DNA from: Mactra quadrangularis
Taxonomy: Eukaryota; Mollusca; Bivalvia; Venerida; Mactridae
Assembly: GCA_025267735.1 (NCBI GenBank)
Contig: CM046305.1
Coordinates: 37,035,108-37,099,107 of the forward strand
DNA length: 64,000 nucleotides
Direction of reading: 5' to 3'
Shown here piece after piece: positions 57,518-64,000 of the stretch (within the stretch, counting starts at the first letter, position 1; every line of letters begins with the position of its first letter). Under the pieces are notes generated by a model. It saw only the letters and a program-made list of their open reading frames with translations, searched no databases and was not told where the DNA came from. The position numbers and the translations under genes were made by a program.

Positions 57518-57579
57518 CATTCGGAACTACCTCGGCGATCTTCTTGGCAGATAAATGATTGCCGAGGTTGTTCTGAACG
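57518..57579. mobile_element. 62-bp minimal MITE, CATTCGGAAC family
   Basis: CATTCGGAACTACCTCGGCG and the inverse of CGTTCAGAACAACCTCGGCA. Flanks TCATAGTCC and CCATGGTCC match at 7 of 9, in line with the 9-bp duplication at 1936. Confidence 0.75.
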
Positions 57580-57928
57580 CCATGGTCCATTTCTTCTCAA
57601 CGGTCAATTTTTAAATAAAACTTCAGTGAGTGAAAGCGTTCTCGTATACTAACCAAAAGGCGGCGTTGACTCTGCAAGAGCTTTTTTGTAAGCCCAAGGC
57701 GACTGTTTGATGGCGAATACTTTATCACCATGAAATTATTTTCGCACTTGTTTTTCACTTCAAAGCCAGAACAAAAAAACAACATATAAATGTATTATAG
57801 AACACGTGACTATAGACCACGAGGCAGCAAAAACATTCTATTTTTGATACAAAAATGTTCTGACAACAGAATGTTTGTCAGTCTTACGTGAAAAACAATG
57901 ATTTGTTGCCTTCCTTTGTTTCCATATA

Positions 57929-58354
57929 AGGCCACAACAAATTGATGATTTATTCAACGGATTTTTGTGGAAAATAATGGGGCGAGTGAGCGAAGAAAAA
58001 ATCTTAATTCTGTTGCTTTATATTGTGGTTTGAACAAATTTTTATGAGCGTCAGGCCACAACAAATAATGTGTGTCCTATGGATTCGCTCGCATCTTAAT
58101 TTTGACCGTTTTTACAAAAAAATATTTTTATTTCCTCGCTCGCTCATTAAAATTTTGTTCAAACCACTATATAAAGCAACTGAATTTAGGGTTTTTTCAT
58201 CGCTCGATCGCCCCATTATTTCCAGAAAAATCCGTAGAACAAATCATCAGTATGTTGTGGCCCGAGCGAGGAAATAAAAATACTTTTTTGTAAAAACGGT
58301 CAAAATTAAGGTGCTAGCGAATCTGTTGAGAACAGCATCAATTTGTCGTGGCCT
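57929..58354. mobile_element. AGGCCACAACAA MITE, outer copy of a nested pair
   Basis: AGGCCACAACAAATTGATG to the inverse of AGGCCACGACAAATTGATG. Aligns with 34561-34786 once 58053-58262 is removed. Confidence 0.8.
58053..58262. mobile_element. AGGCCACAACA MITE, inner inverted copy
   Basis: AGGCCACAACAAATAATG to CAGTATGTTGTGGCC, inserted in reverse orientation within GAGCG/CGAGCGAGG of the outer copy. The interior matches the outer copy inverted (GGATTCGCTCGCATCTTAAT). Confidence 0.8.
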
Positions 58355-58609
58355 ATGGAGCAAAACTTTATAAAACTCAAATTGCATGAAACAGTATATG
58401 AGTAATCATGAATGCATGATTATTTCAATACTATGTATATATACATGTATATGGCGAATAGGGATGAAATAAATGAACAATAGAAAAATAGAAAACAATG
58501 AAGAAAAAAGCTGTAATACCAGAATAGATAAAGTTACTTTTAATGAAGCTGAATGTTAGAGCCACTGTCGAAAGTTAATTAAAATATGTACATGCATGTA
58601 TACCCTCGT

Positions 58610-58760
58610 AGGTTAAACTTGGAAGCCGTGGTCCAACTTCGGGATCGAGAGGTCGCGGGTTTAACCCCTGAAGGGACACTGCTAACTTCCTTGAGCAATA
58701 TAATGACTTGCCTACAATTGTTCCATTCCGTCCAAATGAAAATAAATGACGTGAGGCTCA
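58610..58760 (+). mobile_element. SINE fragment (plus strand)
   Basis: A-box-like AGCCGTGGTCCAACTT, B-box-like GGTCGCGGGTTTAACCCC, core AACTTCCTTGAGCAATATAA. Tail short. Confidence 0.65.
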
Positions 58761-59090
58761 CCACCTTAAAATGATTTCAATATTCATCAGTTATCGTAAA
58801 AGTCGACTAAACATGCATAATAAATAGACACACATCAACATATAAACTCAAGCGGTAACTGTACACAGTTTCACTGTATTTTAGTAGATAAAGTAGATAA
58901 CAGTTATCTACCCTTGTGTACATGTAAGGGTAACAATATATGTCACTCTGTTATCTGACGAATTATTATATCATCAACAATATTTGCCCACCCTGTCAAA
59001 CATGAAAAAGGAACATGTATTTCTTATAAGAGAATTTACTCTGGTCTGCGAGGCAGTTATTTAAGAATAGATAAGAAATAGAACCGAAGC

Positions 59091-59487
59091 CAATTTGATT
59101 AAAACCCGATCTAAAATTATCCGCTCGCCTACTCGCTAATTTAGATCTGGCCGTTTTCTTACGAGGGTCACGGTCAAGTGACTTATCTCAATATGATATT
59201 CATGACGAAATCGTTATGTTTAGTGGCTAGTTTACATCGTCTACGTCACGCAATTTAAAAATGAGCCGTCCAATCGCAGACTATGAATGATACCACTGTC
59301 AAGTTAGCTCGCAAACCTTGGTCTAGTAATAGAAATTACGAAATCAAAATACTTTTAATAGCTCTTCGTCTGAATGAAAGCTACGCATTGATTGGTCGAC
59401 ATAAAGGTCATCTCAACGTGACCTTCCATGGGAACTTAAGAGATCCTGTAAGACAACCCTCTACAGGATATCTGTTTTCGGAGATTG
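59091..59487 (-). mobile_element. 397-bp Mutator-like MITE, copy 3 (inverted)
   Basis: Inverse of copies 1 and 2; CAATTTGATTAAAACCCGAT to GGATATCTGTTTTCGGAGATTG. Flanks AACCGAAGC (59082-59090) and AACCGAAGA (59488-59496) match at 8 of 9. Confidence 0.9.
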
Positions 59488-59534
59488 AACCGAAGAGAGG
59501 TGCGCTGGCAGAATTTGAGCAGACCATATTTGGA

Positions 59535-59610
59535 AGTATAAAAATGGCGGCAATATGGCGGAATAGTGCGAAGTTATCCGTCATCTGTCGGAAAGTTTCC
59601 GAAAAATGAT
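59535..59610 (+). promoter_or_regulatory. possible YY1-like promoter/start region
   Basis: AAAAATGGCGGCAATATGGC contains two ATGGCGG motifs typical of YY1-type TSS-proximal elements, just after the MITE. The ATG opens only 21 codons (MAAIWRNSAKLSVICRKVSEK less the last), and a donor-like GTAACT follows at ~59636. It could be the first, mostly untranslated, exon of a plus-strand gene to the right. Weak. Confidence 0.25.
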
Positions 59611-60579
59611 GTACGGATTACCTCTGCCTTCTCTGAGTAACTAAGTCATATGGCGTGCATTCACTTGAATTGAATTTCCTGAATTAAGCGATACAATTTG
59701 CAACTACTTAGAAATTGTGTTAAACTTCAAGCACTCTGACATTCTATCATAACGTAAGTATTTTTTGGTTGCAATTATATTCACGACTTATTCTTTTGGA
59801 TCTGCAACGACTGTTATTTATTGTAACCAGTTTTCGCGATGTAAACACGGTGTTACCAGTTTGAAAACACATGAAATGTAACCGTTTTTAGTCATCGCCA
59901 GTGTGTCTTGAACTATACGTGATAATTTAATTGATTTCTTCATTGTAAATTTACAATTTTGTGTATATTCAAATAACCGGAACATATTTTTCAGGGTCAT
60001 ATGAGTACTGACTGTGACTATGTGGGTCAAGTTACAAGTGTTGTCTGCATTTGCCAGGATTTTGTAAAATAATGTATTTAGTGATTGTATAACTCAAGTC
60101 TTGACTTTTTGTGTGTGAAAGGTGAGTTCATATTGCTTGTCAAAATATATGATTCCTGGAGAGTTACATGTAGCAAAAATATTTCTGTAGACTCTCAGTC
60201 TCACACTCACATGCAATGTCACCATTATAGTACAGTCCTGTTACATATAATTATTTATCTCCTCCTTTTTAAATAATGCATGGCAACATCCCAGGGTGTT
60301 ATGACTAACAGAGCATTTGCTTCATCAACATATAGTTCATGATTCCAAGGCTAGTCTCACAGTAATGGAATCAAATTAATAGGAGGGGGAAAAGTTTAGT
60401 CCCAGATGAAGGGTTGTTAGAAGAATTCAGGTTGTTGCTTGTGGGTAATGCGCAATAATAGCTGTGTCACTTGGTCGTTAGACAAAATTCTTGATGGATG
60501 AGTGTATATTTTATATATATATATATATCTGTGTCACAGCACTTTCCTGTTCTTATTATGGGAAGAAGGATATGTAAGT

Positions 60580-60652
60580 GGCCTGATAGCTCAGGCGGGA
60601 GAGCACTTGCCCTGTGAGTGAGAGGTCCTGGGTTCGAGTCCTGGTCAGGCCA
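60580..60652 (+). tRNA. tRNA-like gene, anticodon position UGU (Thr), atypical loop
   Basis: A 73-base cloverleaf: acceptor GGCCTGA/TCAGGCC (perfect), TA, D stem GCTC/GAGC, anticodon stem CTTGC/GTGAG (two G-U pairs), loop CCTGTGA, T arm CTGGG-TTCGAGT-CCTGG, discriminator A. A and B boxes (TAGCTCAGGCGGGA, GGTTCGAGTCC) are good and a T8 run follows. Position 33 is C rather than the near-universal U, so it may be a tRNA-derived repeat or pseudogene. Bases flanking the acceptor (GT and AC) extend its pairing. Confidence 0.6.
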
Positions 60653-60656
60653 CATA

Positions 60657-60664
60657 TTTTTTTT
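60657..60664 (+). terminator. RNA polymerase III T-run terminator
   Basis: Eight consecutive T beginning five bases after the tRNA-like gene. Confidence 0.6.
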
Positions 60665-60826
60665 ACCCTGTGACATCTGTTATAGATCATTATTTCCGTC
60701 TTTATTGTATGTGTATTCATTTTCTCTTACTCATCTCCTTCTTACTATTACATAATACTCATATTGTGACTGCAGCAATGGTTTCCTCATTTGTTGTGTA
60801 TCTGCACTTCCTTCATTAATGCACAC

Positions 60827-61100
60827 CCTGCCATAGACATTGAAGCATGAGAACACACATTTGTCTCTTCTTTTCATCCTTATTGATTTGTGTTCATTGC
60901 ATATACTTGCAGGTATTAATGTTTCGTAATAAGTTGCATATCATATGTTTATTCTTTATTTTACATTCTTTTGTTGTATTTTGGTTGTTTTTTGTATTGA
61001 AGTCGACACTCCACTCTGCCATAGACATCGAAGCGTGAGAACAGTTGTTCATATCTTTTTAATCTTTATTGATTTGTGTGTACATTGCATATATTCTCAG
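60827..61100 (+). repeat. direct duplication, ~85 bp, 184-bp spacing
   Basis: CTGCCATAGACAT, GAAGC, GTGAGAACA, TTATTGATTTGTGT and CATTGCATATA occur in order at 60829-60905 and 61017-61093. Function unknown. Confidence 0.7.
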
Positions 61101-61104
61101 GCTT

Positions 61105-64000
61105 ATATTGCACCAGCTGTCAACATTCTCGACCTGAATCTACTGGCAGACATCTTTATTCATCAGAATCAGTAAAATTTTGCTTAACTTGGTTTGAGTT
61201 TGTCAGGTTTTTCCGTGTTACAATACGGAATGGATGGCATGGTCTTTACATGTATAGCAGTGACGCCACACAGCCAATTAGATTGCTTGTTTGTGGAAAA
61301 TACCCTCTGGTCATCATTCTAGTGGAATTCTGTTAAGTATCGTGTGGTTTGTTTTTGTCATAAGCTATTTCATAATTTTGAGCTCAGATTACTTATTTTA
61401 AGTTTCCTTGTGGAACTGAATCATTATTATTACATGTGAGGATAGAAGGAGTTTAAATCAGCTGAATTGAATATGTTTGGAGATTTGTGACCTTGTGATT
61501 GATTGTTTACATTTATTAGATCTATGAACTACACATCTACAGATGAACTGTGACTATTGCGTCCATGGATTAGAACAATTGAATTATTCTGTTTTATATT
61601 GATATTCACATAACATATGTTTTATGATTTTTGAATGTGTTTTATTATTATTACTGTGTATGTTTGATAATTGTATTTTATGATTATTTTTCAGGTAATG
61701 GTTGAAATAGCTTTTGTCATATTTGTAATTGCTTATTAGAGGAACTTGGAACACTACACAGCACAGTATTAACAGTATAGCGGTGTAACACATTAATAGG
61801 TTTGCTTATACTAACATCATTATTTAACCTTTATTTTATTAATGCTAATCATGTATTTTTGATCATCATTTATTGTCATGATATATTTGTTGTATTTATT
61901 TGTTGCATTATCATATACCAGTGTGAAATAAAAATAAAAAACAACCCAAAAACTTAAGTAAATTGTTCAGAAAATGAAGTAAACAAAGTACTACATGTAC
62001 ATACATCTCTGTTACATAACAATTCAGGCATTATTGAATATAGGCTTATGCTATTATGATCTGTATATCTAGCTGGTAACATTTATATCTGTTGGTTTTC
62101 TGTTAGCAACAAATGGTAAGTGCTAGTTTTCAAATGGTGGACAAAAAGCACAGAAAATCCATTTACTTTCCTGGAATACATATTTTTAGTGGATCACATA
62201 CTCATTGATGTATAGTTTTAGGTTCAAACTGAGTGTACAGCTACTGCATATTGCTCATTATGTCAGACAGTAGCAGTAGTTACTGAAGATGGAGGATTTT
62301 AAGGGATGCTTCCATTATAACATATTTTAGGTTAGTTGTCTGCATGTTTCAAATCACCATGACTGTTTAAAAAAGGACATACACTTACCAAACTTAGACT
62401 TCTTTCCTATAAGAGACAAACTCAGATTAATTACACAATCTAGCCTAAGCTTAACTAGGATTTTAAGTACAAGCTCACACTCATGTAATCAAATATTGTA
62501 TTTGCTCCCAGTCATAGGATCTTTCAATTTGGAATAATTATCATTCTCATAAAATTTGATAGAAATGAGTATACTATGCAGACAGGTAATAGTTAGGCAA
62601 TAAATGTAACAATGCTAAAATATGTCTGTCTTAGAGCTACAATCCATATCAACACAATAGTGTTAGTACTTCTCAATCTGACGATTCACAGTTTGCTGTA
62701 AATATTTAAAAATATGTTTGTAATAAAGTCTGAACTATTTTATTGACCCAGAGTTGTTATTCATGTAATATCACAGCATTTATCTTATCTAGCTGAGGAC
62801 ATTTAATTTACTTTGTTGCATTTTTTCTCATGAAGTAAAGTATTATAGAGTTTTTCATCTTTAATAACTTTGGGATCCAACCCTGCAAGTTCTGTAATAA
62901 TACTATTTATTTCTTAGTAGCTGATTTGAGATAAAATACACATATATATTCCAATTTTATTTCAGACATTCCTATGGGTCTGCCTTGACTTCAAGATGAA
63001 TTGAATAAGCTTGAATAGGTAAATGAGATCATTCTATTACACATTATTTTGTTTCCTTTCATAATTAAAAATTGTAAGTAACTGTTAGGAATTTGTTAAT
63101 GATCTTTAATTGTTCAACAATGAACATAAATATTTTATCTGTATTGTATTTTGACATGATATGTTATTTATGTGATATTATGTGATTCTTTCCAAATAAA
63201 CTAAGATCTCATGTAAAAAAGTGTAAAGCCTGATATTATACAGTATTTCTGAGTTCATGATTATTATGCATGTTCAATAACCTTGGCCTGATGGTGGAAA
63301 AACATGAGGTTTCAATTTCAATTTGCTAATACCTGTGATTACAGTTATTTTAGTATGTTTGAACCTTAAGATTTTTTTCTCATTTGCCATCACTATCAAT
63401 CAAAATTATCATGTACTATTTATTATAGACATTTGTGTTTCAGGGTTACTTGAATTTCTGTTGTAACATAATCAGGAATTTGTTGAGTTTTCAATTGAAC
63501 ATTGAATGACAACCATTCAGAGCCTTAAATAATGGTGTGAAGCAAGACATGGTGAGAGGTAACAAACATGGCTCATGGTGATCCATGTTTGGCTTATACA
63601 TTTTATTGATTTAACCATTTTCATTGACTTATTTTAGCTTAACCACTGTAAGCAAGAGATTATAAAAAAGAGAATGCTTTGCTTGTTTTATTGTAATGTT
63701 TGATTGGGCAGTAACAAATTCATTGAGCAAACTTTTGTTTTTTGGTACATATGTGGTTGCATAAGTTTCACTCACAGTTCAGTTACAAATATGTCACTTA
63801 ACAACTCTAAATCAGTATAAATCTATTTAACATATTTTACTTTTTAAGTCTAATAAAAGATGATGCTGATACCTATGCATTAATATACACATAGTATATA
63901 TATTTATATATAAATTTGATTTTATATCTAGTATCTACAGTCCTGTATAAATAGTGATTTACTATGAAAACTAATACTTCAGCTCCCATAGTTGAAGATT
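61105..64000. other. AT-rich non-genic stretch to the window end
   Basis: No ORF, TIR or SINE recognised. AATAAA with a nearby A-rich run (61927-61945) could be the 3' end of a plus-strand transcript. GGTAAG at 62114 and several pyrimidine-AG sites are not linked to coding frames. Confidence 0.4.

Noticed and set aside
59283..59609. 108-codon plus-strand ORF
   Set aside because: Two thirds of it lies within the Mutator-like MITE copy 3; the other copies do not keep the frame.
60467..60676. minus-strand ORF containing WPDQDSNPGPLTHRASALPP
   Set aside because: Antisense translation of the tRNA-like gene; peptides of this kind are frequent artefacts of tRNA-derived sequence.

Overview
This is an AT-rich animal nuclear DNA window with widely spaced GT-AG exons, an intraflagellar-transport gene, tRNA-derived SINEs, a non-LTR retrotransposon, a Tc1-type transposon and dozens of short terminal-inverted-repeat (TIR) elements. 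The transposon mix and the SINE core (a TTCCTTGAGCAAGAAATTT-like stretch after a tRNA-like head) suggest a marine lophotrochozoan, most likely a mollusc. That is inference; no species-diagnostic gene is present.

Layout. (1) 210-30909, minus strand: the N-terminal 567 residues (11 exons, all phases consistent) of a GH63-type glycoside hydrolase of the fungal/bacterial YMR196W-like group. Its 3' exons lie beyond the left edge. Its introns hold most of the mobile DNA: a 3.7-kb TIR element that split a SINE; a LINE with ORF1 and ORF2, the latter cut by a 1.4-kb Tc1 element; and MITEs of several families. A possible terminal exon of another gene lies on the plus strand at 7-156. (2) 30910-34890: intergenic, with a weak candidate two-exon plus-strand gene (31388-33130) divergent from the hydrolase. 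(3) 36055-44010, minus: a complete six-exon IFT22 (RABL5) gene, 189 codons, with MITEs and a SINE in its introns. (4) 44011-48259: intergenic, with a 30-bp minisatellite grown from one arm of a MITE, a 16-bp tandem repeat and a diverged duplication. (5) 48260-56834, minus: a complete three-exon gene for an 875-residue type I membrane protein. It has a signal peptide, an almost Cys-free acidic ectodomain with degenerate ~22-residue repeats, one membrane span and a short tail. I recognise no family, and this is the best candidate for an undescribed gene. (6) 56835-64000: no convincing protein gene; MITEs (one nested inside its own family), a SINE, a tRNA-like gene, a ~185-bp duplication and a possible promoter near 59540.

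The protein genes do not form a pathway: a carbohydrate hydrolase, a ciliary transport subunit and a surface protein. What unifies the window is mobile DNA. At least eight elements have target-site duplications readable directly (9 bp for two Mutator-like groups, 8 bp for hAT-like groups, TA for Tc1/pogo groups), and several are nested so that their order of insertion can be read.
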